DNA from: Acidobacteriaceae bacterium dw_441
GTDB taxonomy: Bacteria; Acidobacteriota; Terriglobia; Terriglobales; Acidobacteriaceae
Assembly: GCA_018449715.1 (NCBI GenBank)
Contig: JAAVVA010000001.1
Span: 1,860,001-1,924,000 of the forward strand
Direction of reading: 5' to 3'
Length of the DNA stretch: 64,000 bases
The translations under genes were made by a program, and so were the position numbers. Each line of letters begins with the position of its first letter. Within the stretch, counting starts at the first letter, position 1. Of the stretch, positions 1 through 9,004 are shown piece after piece. The notes below the pieces were generated by a model, which did no database searches, had not been told where the DNA came from, and was given only the letters and a program-made list of their open reading frames with translations.

Positions 1-175
1 CTGTCGGAGCGACGGCAGCTTCTGCGCCAGCGACGTTATCGTGCAGGACAATTACCTTTGGAGAGTCCGGCCCAGATGCATTTTCCTCAATGACGGTGTA
101 GCGCATCTGGGCGAACAACAGGACCGAAGAAGCTCCCATCCATGCAATCGCAAGAAGAGGCAAATGGATTCTCAC
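1..175 (-). CDS. Exported protein, N-terminus only (possible aldose 1-epimerase)
   Basis: Only the first 58 codons are in the window; the gene continues past base 1. It starts with GTG whose last two bases lie in the TGA stop of the PQQ dehydrogenase gene (GTGA overlap), so it is probably the fourth gene of the same operon. The product begins with a hydrophobic stretch ending in LLFAQ, a likely Sec signal peptide. The mature part reads VIVLHDNVAGAEAAVAPT, which resembles the N-terminal strand of bacterial aldose 1-epimerases (a V-L-x-D...A-x-V-x-P pattern). That assignment is an inference from a short piece. If right, it would interconvert sugar anomers next to a periplasmic sugar/alcohol dehydrogenase. 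Confidence 0.55.
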   Translation of the reverse strand, partial: MRIHLPLLAIAWMGASSVLLFAQMRYTVIEENASGPDSPKVIVLHDNVAGAEAAVAPT

Positions 176-1776
176 TTGGCAGCCCCCTTTTCATGATCGA
201 GCAGAGCAAAGCTGAAAACTGTGGTGTTGGTGGCGATTGCGACATACTGCTTGCCGTCCACCATATATGTCATCGGTTGTGCATTGATGCCTTCCCCGGT
301 GTTGAAATGCCAAAGAGTCTTGCCGGATTTTGCATCCAGAGCGACGAATTGACCATTCAATTCACCTGAGAAAATCAGGCCGGTTTTAGTCGAAAGCAGA
401 CCACCGCCAAGCCCCATGTTGCCTACACGCTCCTGCTCCCAGACGAGCTTACCTGTAATCAGATCGAGCGCTCGCACATAAACCTTCCAGTCCGCGTTAT
501 GCAGCAGAACATCTCCTCCGGCACGGTACTGAAAACCTCCCGGGCGGAAGGTCTCTGTGTTCTTCGTAGCTAGACCGCAGCCTTCCAGAGCAACCACATA
601 AAAAAGATTCGTATCGCGGTTGTAAGCCGGAGACATCCAATTCGCTGCACCGATCGACGAAGGACATACCTTCGTTCCTGTCAGGCTCGGCTCAATTCCA
701 GGCACGCGGATAGGACGACCTTCCGCGGTCAAACCGCTAGCCCAGTTAAGTTGCGTTACAAACGGTACTCCATGGAGAAATTTTCCCATTTCACGATCGA
801 GCACATAGTAGAAACCGTTGCGATCCGCCTGCACCAGCAACTTACGCATCTTGCCTTCATACACAGCATCCACCAGCACCGGCACTTCGGAACCATCCCA
901 ATCCATCATGTCGTGCGGAGTGAACTGAAAGTACCACTTCAACTTTCCGGTATCCAGATCAATCGCAACCATGCATTCGCTGTACAGGTTATCGCCCATA
1001 CGCACATCGCCATTAAAGTCAGGGGATGGATTTCCCAGTCCTAAATAGTAAAGATTCAATTCCGGATCGTAACTCCCGCTCATCCAGGTAGCAGCCCCTG
1101 CATGCTTCCATGAGTCACCAGCCCACGTCTCGTTGCCGGGTTCGCCTGGTTTAGGAATCGCATCCCAATGCCATAGCTTCTTTCCTGTATCCGCGTCGTA
1201 CGCCTCCAACCAACCATTCAATCCACGGTCTCCAGGAGCTACACCAACTATGACCTTCCCCTTTGCGATAAAGGGAGCAGGTGGTGCCGAATATCCTTCA
1301 GTCGTCTCCGCAATCTTTACCTCGTAGACCACGCTGCCAGTCGTCGCATTCAAGGCGATCAGGTAATCATCCGTGGTGAGATAGTAGACGCGGTCCTTAT
1401 AAACCGCGGCACCTCGCTGTGGCCCCTCGCGATCCTTTACCTTCACAAGCGGATGATGATGATCCCATATAAGTCGCCCGCTCCTGCCATCAATCGCATA
1501 GAGAGCATTCGGTTGCGTAAAGTACAACACGCCATTTACTGCAATAGGAACGGATTGCATCGGCGCGCCGCTATTCACATGAAAAGCCCATTGCGCGACG
1601 AGCGAGTGAATATTGGATGGCTTAATCTGATCCAGTTCACTGTTACGCTGGCTGTTGTAGCTTCCGTTATAAGTCAACCAGTCCTTACCGGGTGGCTGTA
1701 GAAGCTGTTGCTCTGTTACCTGCGCGAAAAGCGATGATGAAAGTATCAGCAGAAACGCAAGAGCCCTAATCCTCAT
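172..1776 (-). CDS. PQQ-dependent (quinoprotein) alcohol/sugar dehydrogenase
   Basis: 534 aa, Sec signal peptide (about residues 1-19, cleavage after LFAQ), then a beta-propeller of the quinoprotein alcohol dehydrogenase family. Visible family marks are GSYDPELNLYYLGLGNPSPD (active-site Asn) and WYFQFTPHDMMDWDG. In the latter, D292 aligns with the catalytic Asp of methanol dehydrogenase, and D294, two residues on, matches the extra Asp of lanthanide-dependent enzymes (XoxF/ExaF type), where calcium enzymes have Ala. The vicinal Cys pair of MxaF-type enzymes is not seen. Known role: periplasmic oxidation of alcohols or sugars with PQQ, passing electrons to cytochrome c. The gene overlaps the upstream cytochrome c gene by ATGA. 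The substrate cannot be read from sequence. Confidence 0.9.
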   Translation of the reverse strand: MRIRALAFLLILSSSLFAQVTEQQLLQPPGKDWLTYNGSYNSQRNSELDQIKPSNIHSLVAQWAFHVNSGAPMQSVPIAVNGVLYFTQPNALYAIDGRSGRLIWDHHHPLVKVKDREGPQRGAAVYKDRVYYLTTDDYLIALNATTGSVVYEVKIAETTEGYSAPPAPFIAKGKVIVGVAPGDRGLNGWLEAYDADTGKKLWHWDAIPKPGEPGNETWAGDSWKHAGAATWMSGSYDPELNLYYLGLGNPSPDFNGDVRMGDNLYSECMVAIDLDTGKLKWYFQFTPHDMMDWDGSEVPVLVDAVYEGKMRKLLVQADRNGFYYVLDREMGKFLHGVPFVTQLNWASGLTAEGRPIRVPGIEPSLTGTKVCPSSIGAANWMSPAYNRDTNLFYVVALEGCGLATKNTETFRPGGFQYRAGGDVLLHNADWKVYVRALDLITGKLVWEQERVGNMGLGGGLLSTKTGLIFSGELNGQFVALDAKSGKTLWHFNTGEGINAQPMTYMVDGKQYVAIATNTTVFSFALLDHEKGAAK

Positions 1777-2597
1777 CGGCCCACCTCGCCGTCACCTTCG
1801 ACCTTTTTATGCAGATTGACAGTTGCCTGCTTCGCCAGCATTGCCAACAGGTCGTTGTACTCTTCCCGACTGAGTACCTTGTCGTAGTTATGAGGCATAA
1901 GTGAAATCTTCGACTCCTCTACTGATTTCAACTCCGCACGGTCGAGCAGATGCAGGTGATTCTGATTATCGAGAAGCTGGATCGAAAAATTATCCTGGTT
2001 TTTCGCGACTCCTTCAATCGTCGTTCCTTTGAGCGTCACGACCTTCACGGGCTGATATCCCGTAGGGATAGGACCATCTACCGTCAGCGCCTCTTTCATG
2101 CGCTTCAACGTAATCTGCGCTCCTATATTGGAAAGATCAGGGCCGATTGTCCCACCCTCACCATTAATCATGTGGCATTTCACGCAACCACCCTTGCCGG
2201 AAAAAACCTGCTTACCATGTGCAACGTCTCCAGGTACATCGACTTCAGAGGCCGAACTACGCATCGCCCGTATAAACACAACAATCTTCCAGATGCTTTC
2301 ATCAGGAAGATTCAGCGCCGGCATTCCTGTTCCTGGAATACCATGCTTGATCGTGTCGTAGAGTGCGTTCTCACTCAGCCGAAAAAAACGACGTTCCCCC
2401 ACCAGCGCAGGAGCGCGCTCCCCTTCGCTCCCGTCCATCCCATGACATGTCGTACAGGTTTGATTGAAGATTGCATGCCCTTCCGCTACAACTTCAGGTC
2501 CGTGACCAAAAGGATTCTTTGGAACAACAGACTGAGCTAAAGCGTAAGAAAATGCTCCGACCACTAAAAATGCAGAATAGGTAAAACGCATGCGCAT
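1773..2597 (-). CDS. Periplasmic cytochrome c with two CxxCH motifs
   Basis: 274 aa with a signal peptide (cleavage near ALAQ, residue 22). Heme-binding motifs are at C48-TT-C51-H52 and C138-VK-C141-H142; GMPAL around residue 91 offers a Met ligand for the first heme. The last 120 residues form a domain often found behind class I cytochromes in exported acidobacterial/planctomycete proteins. It is the probable electron acceptor of the PQQ dehydrogenase encoded next. Starts and stops overlap on both sides (TAATG with the receptor gene, ATGA with the dehydrogenase), so the three are almost certainly translated in a coupled way. Confidence 0.92.
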   Translation of the reverse strand: MRMRFTYSAFLVVGAFSYALAQSVVPKNPFGHGPEVVAEGHAIFNQTCTTCHGMDGSEGERAPALVGERRFFRLSENALYDTIKHGIPGTGMPALNLPDESIWKIVVFIRAMRSSASEVDVPGDVAHGKQVFSGKGGCVKCHMINGEGGTIGPDLSNIGAQITLKRMKEALTVDGPIPTGYQPVKVVTLKGTTIEGVAKNQDNFSIQLLDNQNHLHLLDRAELKSVEESKISLMPHNYDKVLSREEYNDLLAMLAKQATVNLHKKVEGDGEVGR

Positions 2598-5500
2598 TAA
2601 AAAACAACCTTAAGAGCAAGTTGGATGATGCGTGGATCGTTTGCTGCCTGAATCTGTCCGAACGAAGTAGCTGAAGGATTTGCCTGAATCGGGCTCTTCG
2701 CCCTTGAACCACTATTATCCGTTGAAAAGTTCGCGTGATTGAAAGTATTAAATAATTCACCCCGCAATTGCACCGAAGTTCTCTCTGTAACAGGAATATT
2801 TTTGAAAACTCCCATATCCCAGTTCCAGAATCCTGGACCAAGAAACTCCCCCTTGCCAACATTACCGAAGGTCCCCGCTGCTGGTAGTGAAAACGCTGCG
2901 CGATTCAGCCATTGGCGGCATGCGGTGGTAACACCAACACAATCACCCTTCTTATAAGCCCCGGAGCCTGAATATACAGCACGATCAGAGCCGATACCTG
3001 TCTTTGACTGATCTGTTCCAGACGTCAAATTGAGTGGAGCACCAGATTCTCCAGTAAAGATTCCACTCAACTCCCAATTACCTACAACATGGTGAACAAA
3101 AGGGTTTGCTTTTTGTAAAGCCGGGGCCTTCCAGACATAGGAAGCAACAAATACATGAGTACGGTTAAAGTCCGAAACTCCACGATCATATCTGCGAAAA
3201 TCCGGGCTTGTAACCGGAAGGACATAGTATCCGGAGGTCCCAAAAGTGGCTGCGTCCGTGTTATACGGCAGCGTGTCTGTACTCTTCGAGAAGGTATAGT
3301 TTGCCAGGATGGTTATGCCATGAGAGAGTGGCTTCGAAAGTGTGAACTGGGCAGAGTGATACCAGGAGTTCCCCGAATTGCTCTGCTGATAGATATTTGA
3401 GAACGTTGTTGCCGGAGGGGTCGCGCTATTACAGGTACCTCCCAAGTTGTTATAGCGACGTCTTTGATCGGTCGAAAGATTACAGGCGCCGCCGCTGGTT
3501 GACGTTGCATAGTAGATGGCGGGGTTCTGCTCTAACGTCACCGTCATGTGCTGACCACGTGAGCCGACATAAGCAATACGGCTTAGAAAGCCATATCCAA
3601 GATCCTGCTCAACACCAAGATTGACCATGTAATTACGTGGCGTAAAGAACTTATGACCCGGGTCCCATGTGAATATCTGCACCGGCGATACAAATTTCGC
3701 ACTTGCATCCGGAGGAAATTGAGCAGGGAATGGATTCGTCACTCCCTGATACGGATTGCTGAAATGGCCAACCGGCGTTGTGAGCGAAACTGTCGCACTG
3801 AACGGAGCCGCGCCAAGCATACGATTATTCGAAAAAGCGGGAACACGTGAATCATAGAAAATTCCGAACCCACCTCGCAGGCTCGTTTTCCCTTGACCGA
3901 ACACGTCCCACGCGAAACCTACACGGGGCGCAATATTTCTATAGTCCCCCGTGATGCCATCGACTGGAACTCCCGGATCCCCCGAAAAAAGTAAACCTGC
4001 TGGCGCATTCGGGAAACGCGTCGACCTGGTTCCCGACGCAATGTTCTCCACATGAAAGACCTGGTTCTGCGAATAAAAATCATGCCAGACGCGTGAAGGC
4101 TCATATCGCACTCCAAAGGTTAATGTCAGCTTTGAAGTAACTCGCATCGAATCCTGCGCATAGCCATTCAACGCCCAATAGCGATTTTTTACATGTTGTC
4201 CATTCGCCTGGCCAAAGGTACGCATGCGACCGAGCATGAAGTCCGCAAGCGCATTCCCTGTCGTGTCACCAGTAAATGAAAATGTCCCGGGAAGACCCAG
4301 CACATTCACCATGTTCAATTGATCTTTTTCGAACACCCCACCAAAGGAAAAACTGTGCTTCCCATGCACCCAACGAATATCGTCCAACACATAAAAACTC
4401 GTGCGTGGAAATTTCGCTGTTGGATTGGCTCCTGTCGAGAAATAGCTGCTCACACCCAGGCTCTGAATCTGCTTTGGGACATCGGTCGGCTGATAGATGC
4501 CCACTCCGAAATCCGCGACATTCGGAGTATCTGGAGGAGGCTGGCGAATGGACACGATGCGCGAAAATGCAAAACGAAAATCATTCAAAAGACTTGAATT
4601 AAAGAAATGCATCTCCTGAATCACTGCATTATGAGAGCTGATCGTCGATCCCTGGCGATATGCCAATAGGTTCCCGCCAAAACTTCCAAGATTGTAAAAA
4701 CGATCATAGTAATAGCGCCCCGTAAGCTTATCCTTCGACGTGATGCTATGGTCACCACGAGCGATGTACTCATCGAAGTTCTGCAGAATTCTCGTACTGT
4801 AGAAGACCTTGCCCGCCGGATCAGTCGTATGCGGTAGGTAATCTAACAGCGCGGTGGATGCGGGATCGAAACAGTTGGGATCAATCTGGTTTCCTGCGAA
4901 TGTTCCCCCATTATCGGGATCTCTGATTGCAGTAGTCACATTCGAAAAGTTTCCATTCCGATTCGCCTCTGTTGGTACAAAGGCCGTTTGGCCTCCCTGA
5001 TTACTGCGAATTCTCGTTCCCTGGTACCCGCCAAAGAAAAACGTCTTATCACGACGTATAGGGCCGCCAAAGGTTCCTCCAAATTGATTGCGCTTGAGCG
5101 GATCGACTGTCTTTACCAGTGTTCCCGAATTGTTCTGGACGTAACCGAAGTAGTTTGCTGCATTAAATACCCGGTTACGCAGAAACTCAAACGCGCTCCC
5201 ATGAAACTGATTCTTCCCTGACTTCGATACGATCGAAACGACACCACCCGCATTCTGGCCATACTCCGCACTGTAGTTGCTGGTTTGAACACTGAACTCC
5301 TGCAACGCATCCGGAAATGGAAATGGCTGGTTGATATTACTTATGATGTCGATGTTCGGAGCGCCATCCAGGTAATAGCCTGTCTGGTTCTGACGCGTGC
5401 CATTGACTGAAACTGTAACAGCCGCTGGAAACGTCTTCGCATTTCCCTGGTCAGCATTATTAGAAGGCGAGATCACCGCACCTGCAACCAGCGTAGTCAA

Positions 5501-5965
5501 TGCTGCCGCATTGCGACCGTTGAGTGGAATTTCAACCATCCGCGTCGAGTCCACTACTTCTTTCAAGGTGGGGGTCGTCGTATCTACCTGCACAGCGTCC
5601 GCATTGATGCTTATACTCTCGGTAGCCGTTCCAACAGTCAATGGAACATCGACCGTAAGGCTCTGGCTGGCCTGCAGCGTAATGCCTCTCTGAAAAAACT
5701 TCTTGAAGCCCGTCATCTCGACCGAGAGTTCATAGGCCGAAGGCTTGAGCGATGGAACCGTGTAGAAACCGTCCTGGCCGCTGATGGCCGTTCGCGTCTG
5801 CCCTGTTCCGACTTCTACTATCGTGACAGTCGCTCCAACGATTGCGGCTCCCGTAGGGTCAGTAATCTGACCGTTGATTGTGCCGTATCCTTGACCCCAT
5901 CCTGTACACGTCAGCAGGCTCAAAAAAAACAGCACACAGATTCTGGTAAAAGCCCGTCCTTGCAT
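2597..5965 (-). CDS. TonB-dependent receptor, Oar-like, with CarboxypepD_reg N-terminal domain
   Basis: 1122 aa. A signal peptide (cleavage near GWGQ) is followed by a carboxypeptidase-regulatory-like beta-sandwich (about 26-110; GTINGQITDPTGAAIVGATV), a plug domain (about 120-250; NVRSYG-like NSNYSAEYGQNAGGVV region) and a long outer-membrane barrel ending in ALKVVF, the terminal Phe expected of barrel proteins. Such receptors import large ligands such as oligosaccharides across the outer membrane using TonB energy. The start ATG at 5965 has a strong AAGGAGG about 9 bases upstream. It is the first gene of the operon, so its ligand is probably related to the substrate of the dehydrogenase. 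Base composition is visibly less GC-rich than in genes right of about 12 kb. Confidence 0.93.
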   Translation of the reverse strand: MQGRAFTRICVLFFLSLLTCTGWGQGYGTINGQITDPTGAAIVGATVTIVEVGTGQTRTAISGQDGFYTVPSLKPSAYELSVEMTGFKKFFQRGITLQASQSLTVDVPLTVGTATESISINADAVQVDTTTPTLKEVVDSTRMVEIPLNGRNAAALTTLVAGAVISPSNNADQGNAKTFPAAVTVSVNGTRQNQTGYYLDGAPNIDIISNINQPFPFPDALQEFSVQTSNYSAEYGQNAGGVVSIVSKSGKNQFHGSAFEFLRNRVFNAANYFGYVQNNSGTLVKTVDPLKRNQFGGTFGGPIRRDKTFFFGGYQGTRIRSNQGGQTAFVPTEANRNGNFSNVTTAIRDPDNGGTFAGNQIDPNCFDPASTALLDYLPHTTDPAGKVFYSTRILQNFDEYIARGDHSITSKDKLTGRYYYDRFYNLGSFGGNLLAYRQGSTISSHNAVIQEMHFFNSSLLNDFRFAFSRIVSIRQPPPDTPNVADFGVGIYQPTDVPKQIQSLGVSSYFSTGANPTAKFPRTSFYVLDDIRWVHGKHSFSFGGVFEKDQLNMVNVLGLPGTFSFTGDTTGNALADFMLGRMRTFGQANGQHVKNRYWALNGYAQDSMRVTSKLTLTFGVRYEPSRVWHDFYSQNQVFHVENIASGTRSTRFPNAPAGLLFSGDPGVPVDGITGDYRNIAPRVGFAWDVFGQGKTSLRGGFGIFYDSRVPAFSNNRMLGAAPFSATVSLTTPVGHFSNPYQGVTNPFPAQFPPDASAKFVSPVQIFTWDPGHKFFTPRNYMVNLGVEQDLGYGFLSRIAYVGSRGQHMTVTLEQNPAIYYATSTSGGACNLSTDQRRRYNNLGGTCNSATPPATTFSNIYQQSNSGNSWYHSAQFTLSKPLSHGITILANYTFSKSTDTLPYNTDAATFGTSGYYVLPVTSPDFRRYDRGVSDFNRTHVFVASYVWKAPALQKANPFVHHVVGNWELSGIFTGESGAPLNLTSGTDQSKTGIGSDRAVYSGSGAYKKGDCVGVTTACRQWLNRAAFSLPAAGTFGNVGKGEFLGPGFWNWDMGVFKNIPVTERTSVQLRGELFNTFNHANFSTDNSGSRAKSPIQANPSATSFGQIQAANDPRIIQLALKVVF

Positions 5966-6283
5966 AAGTCATCCCTCCTTGATGGGGATACAACTTTTGC
6001 GCTTTAAACCTGTTTCCTTTTGCCGGAACACCGGAATAACCTCGATAAATCGAGACCGAAACCACTCCTGATTCCCGGACGGCAGAACACAATAGTCCTC
6101 CCGATGGATTTTTTGCAAGAAAAATTGGACTACTGGTCCTACCGACACATCGTCAGACCATTTCTTCTTTTTCATTGCATTTACTCAGAGGTATGCTCTA
6201 GAGTGTCACCCGCTTGCGGAATATTGAATTGGAAATACATCCTAGTCTCGCGCCATACAGAAACCGAGATATCAGGGGAACTC
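5966..6283. promoter_or_regulatory. Divergent control region between TonB operon and hydrolase gene
   Basis: 318 bases without a gene between two divergent starts. It contains a perfect inverted repeat CTCGAT-AA-ATCGAG at 6041-6054, a second dyad GGAC-TACTG-GTCC at 6127-6139 and a direct repeat CCGGAACACCGGAA near 6023-6036. These are candidate operators for a regulator shared by both transcription units; no regulator gene lies next to them. The hydrolase start has its own ribosome-binding site (AGGGGA at 6274-6279). The functional reading is inference. Confidence 0.5.
6089..6118 (-). promoter_or_regulatory. Candidate sigma70 promoter of the TonB/PQQ operon
   Basis: On the minus strand TTGCAA (6118-6113), an 18-base spacer and TATTGT (6094-6089) fit a sigma70 promoter moderately well (4 of 6 at each box). 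Transcription would start near 6082, upstream of the 6041-6054 dyad, which would then lie about 30-40 bases into the transcript, a repressor-like position. Weak evidence taken alone. Confidence 0.3.
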
Positions 6284-8980
6284 ATGGAGAAACTGCAATT
6301 GCCTCAGATGGAACGGCGTACTTTTCTCAAACTGGTTGCAGCGGCATCGGTTAACGCTGCAGAGCTTGCAGTAGCTACCCCGACACAAAATATTGCGATC
6401 ATCGTCGATCAGGACTCTCCGATAACTGCGAGTGAACCGGTCCAATGGGCAACGGGAAAATTACGCCAGACACTCTCCAGTAAGGGCATCACTGCCAGTT
6501 CGACGATGCCTACGACCGCAGGCTCACACATAATCGTCATAGCGTCCGTTACATCTAAACTAGCGGCGTCCTTCGTCAATCTTCCTCAGATCTCCACACC
6601 GGAAAGCGTTGCCCTCATCCCTGGTCGGGTCAATAGCTCCTCCGCGGTTCTCGTCTCTGGCATCGACACTCTGGGTATCGTCTACGGCATTACCGAGCTT
6701 GCAGACCGCGTCACATACAGCAACGACCCCGTGACTGCGCTTCATCTACCTCAAGTTGAAGTCGAATCCTCACCCAACAGGGTTCGCAGCGTAATGCGCG
6801 CCTTTTGCAGCGAGATTGACGATAAGCCCTGGTACTACGACCGCTCCTTCTGGACAAACTATCTTGACGATCTCGTCACCAACCGTTTCAATCGCTTCAA
6901 CTTTGCGCTTGGATTTGGTTACGACTTTCCGAAGGGCGTCACTGGGGATTACCTCCACTTCCCCTACCCCTATCTCCTCGAAGTACCCGGCTTCACAAAT
7001 GTCCATGTTGAGCCTGCACTGCAGCCCGGCGAGCGAGAACGTAATCTCGAGACGCTGCAGTTCATCGCTGCTGAAACCGCAAAGCGCGGTCTACAGTTCC
7101 AACTCGGCCTGTGGACCCATGCATATGAATGGACAGACAGCCCTCATTCCGATCATCACATCGCAGGCCTGATGCCTGAGACACACGCACAGTACTGCCA
7201 TGATGCCCTGGCGATGCTGCTCAAAGCTTGCCCTCAGATCACCGGACTTACTCTTCGCGTACACGGCGAAAGCGGTATCCCCGAAGGAAGTTACGACTTC
7301 TGGCAAAAGCTTTACGACGCTATTCCTACTGCCGGCCGCACCATCGAAATTGACATGCACGCCAAGGGCATCAACCAGATCATGATCGACATGGGACGGA
7401 AGACCGGCATGCCCATCAAGATCGGTGCAAAATATTCTGCCGAACACATGAGCCTTAGCTACCATCAGGCTGACATCCGCGAGCAGGAGATTCCACGAGC
7501 AGACCGCATGGAATCCGGTCTATTCAATGTCTCGAATGGCGAACGTCGCTTTACACGCTATGGATACGCCGACCTGTATCAGCAAGGAAACGGCCTCGAT
7601 GTTCTATACCGTCTGTGGCCTGGCACGCAACGGCATCTGCTCTGGGCAGACCCTGCGTTGGCATCCGGCTTCGGTCGCAGCGCACACTTCTGTGGAGCCT
7701 CTGGCATAGAGATATGTGAACCTCTCACCTTCAAAGGTCGCGAAGGCTCAGGGCACCCAGGAGGCCGTTGTGCTTATGCCGATCAGTTCCTCACTCCAAA
7801 GGGAGGCGACAACAACAAATATGCATATACCTATCGCATCTGGGGAAGACTGCTCTATAACCCCGAGGCCAAACCTGAAAGCTGGCGGCGTTATCTGCGT
7901 AAAGAGTTTGGTTCCGCCTCTACGTCTGTAGAGGTCGCCGTAGCAAGTTCCAGTAGGATTCTTCCGCTGGTCACCTCGGCCTATCTCCCCTCGGCAGCGA
8001 ATCACTCATACTGGCCTGAGATTTACTCCAACATGCCGCTTGTCGTCGACAGCGAACGCTCACCCTATACCGACACCGACAAGCCCTTCTGCCTTGCCAC
8101 CTGCAGCCCGCTAGATCCTCAACTCTTCGCTCCCATCGGTCAATACGCAAAGGAATTATTGGATGGAAAGTTGAGCCCCCGTTACTCTCCTATGGAAGTC
8201 GCTCAATGGCTCGAGAATTTTTCTATCACTTCAGGCAAAGCGCTGGATAGCGCTCGCTCAACTGCTGGCAGACAGGCAGAGACGAGTGAATTTCGTCGAA
8301 TAACAGAAGACGTACTTATACTGAGTGGTATTGGCAAGTTTTACGCCGATCTCTTCCGCGCGGGCACGTTCTATTCCATTTTTGAACAGACCGGGGATGC
8401 AGAAGCGGGCAATCTCGCCCTCACACACTACCGACAGGCTCGTGCTTCATGGGTAGCCATGGCAGAACGAGCAAAGACTGTCTACATGTCGGATGTAAGT
8501 TATGGCAACATCCCGCAACGCCACGGACACTGGATCGACCGCATTCCTGCCTTCGATACCGATATCGCCGCGATGGAGAAAAAAGTCTCTGAAAAGAAAC
8601 CCCAGGCAAAATCTGCGACCGCTGCCTTGCAGATCGTAAAAGCGCGGACCATTCGTCCTATAGCCAAAACCGCACACAAGCCAACAGAAGCATTTCATCC
8701 CGGCGCTGAGCTTCCCGTTGCGATCAACATCAAAACACCTGTGTCAGAAGCCGTTCTCTGGTATCGCCACGTCAATCACGCAGAGCGTTGGAAGTCCGTT
8801 CCTATGACAAAGTCAGGAACTGGAAACTATCAGGGCGCAATCCCGGCAGACTATACCAACTCCCCATATCCTTTGCAGTATTACTTTGAGCTGCGAACGT
8901 CCAAGGCTGCATGGTTTCATCCGGCATTCAACGATACACTTTCCAACCAGCCCTACTTCGACATCTACAAGCGCAGCTAA
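6284..8980 (+). CDS. Tat-exported glycoside hydrolase-like protein (GH67/GH20-domain-2 type)
   Basis: 898 aa from ATG 6284, chosen because AGGGGA lies 5-10 bases upstream and the protein then opens with a twin-arginine signal (R11-R12-TFLK followed by a hydrophobic run). An in-frame extension back to 6020 has no such support. Residues about 40-160 (SSAVLVSGIDTLGIVYGITE) resemble the N-terminal alpha/beta domain that precedes the barrel in GH67 alpha-glucuronidases and GH20 enzymes. Residues about 165-560 look like a TIM barrel (SFWTNYLDDLVTNRFNRFNF). The last 100 residues look like an Ig-type sandwich. It probably cleaves a polysaccharide side group in the periplasm or on the surface. Substrate and catalytic acids were not identified. 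It is divergent from the TonB operon. Confidence 0.75.
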   Translation: MEKLQLPQMERRTFLKLVAAASVNAAELAVATPTQNIAIIVDQDSPITASEPVQWATGKLRQTLSSKGITASSTMPTTAGSHIIVIASVTSKLAASFVNLPQISTPESVALIPGRVNSSSAVLVSGIDTLGIVYGITELADRVTYSNDPVTALHLPQVEVESSPNRVRSVMRAFCSEIDDKPWYYDRSFWTNYLDDLVTNRFNRFNFALGFGYDFPKGVTGDYLHFPYPYLLEVPGFTNVHVEPALQPGERERNLETLQFIAAETAKRGLQFQLGLWTHAYEWTDSPHSDHHIAGLMPETHAQYCHDALAMLLKACPQITGLTLRVHGESGIPEGSYDFWQKLYDAIPTAGRTIEIDMHAKGINQIMIDMGRKTGMPIKIGAKYSAEHMSLSYHQADIREQEIPRADRMESGLFNVSNGERRFTRYGYADLYQQGNGLDVLYRLWPGTQRHLLWADPALASGFGRSAHFCGASGIEICEPLTFKGREGSGHPGGRCAYADQFLTPKGGDNNKYAYTYRIWGRLLYNPEAKPESWRRYLRKEFGSASTSVEVAVASSSRILPLVTSAYLPSAANHSYWPEIYSNMPLVVDSERSPYTDTDKPFCLATCSPLDPQLFAPIGQYAKELLDGKLSPRYSPMEVAQWLENFSITSGKALDSARSTAGRQAETSEFRRITEDVLILSGIGKFYADLFRAGTFYSIFEQTGDAEAGNLALTHYRQARASWVAMAERAKTVYMSDVSYGNIPQRHGHWIDRIPAFDTDIAAMEKKVSEKKPQAKSATAALQIVKARTIRPIAKTAHKPTEAFHPGAELPVAINIKTPVSEAVLWYRHVNHAERWKSVPMTKSGTGNYQGAIPADYTNSPYPLQYYFELRTSKAAWFHPAFNDTLSNQPYFDIYKRS

Positions 8981-9004
8981 ATTTGTCTTCCATCTATCAG
9001 AGCA

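Noticed and set aside
6020..6283. N-terminal extension of the hydrolase frame
   Set aside because: The added residues would cover a divergent promoter region and hide the twin-arginine signal; the internal ATG has a good ribosome-binding site.
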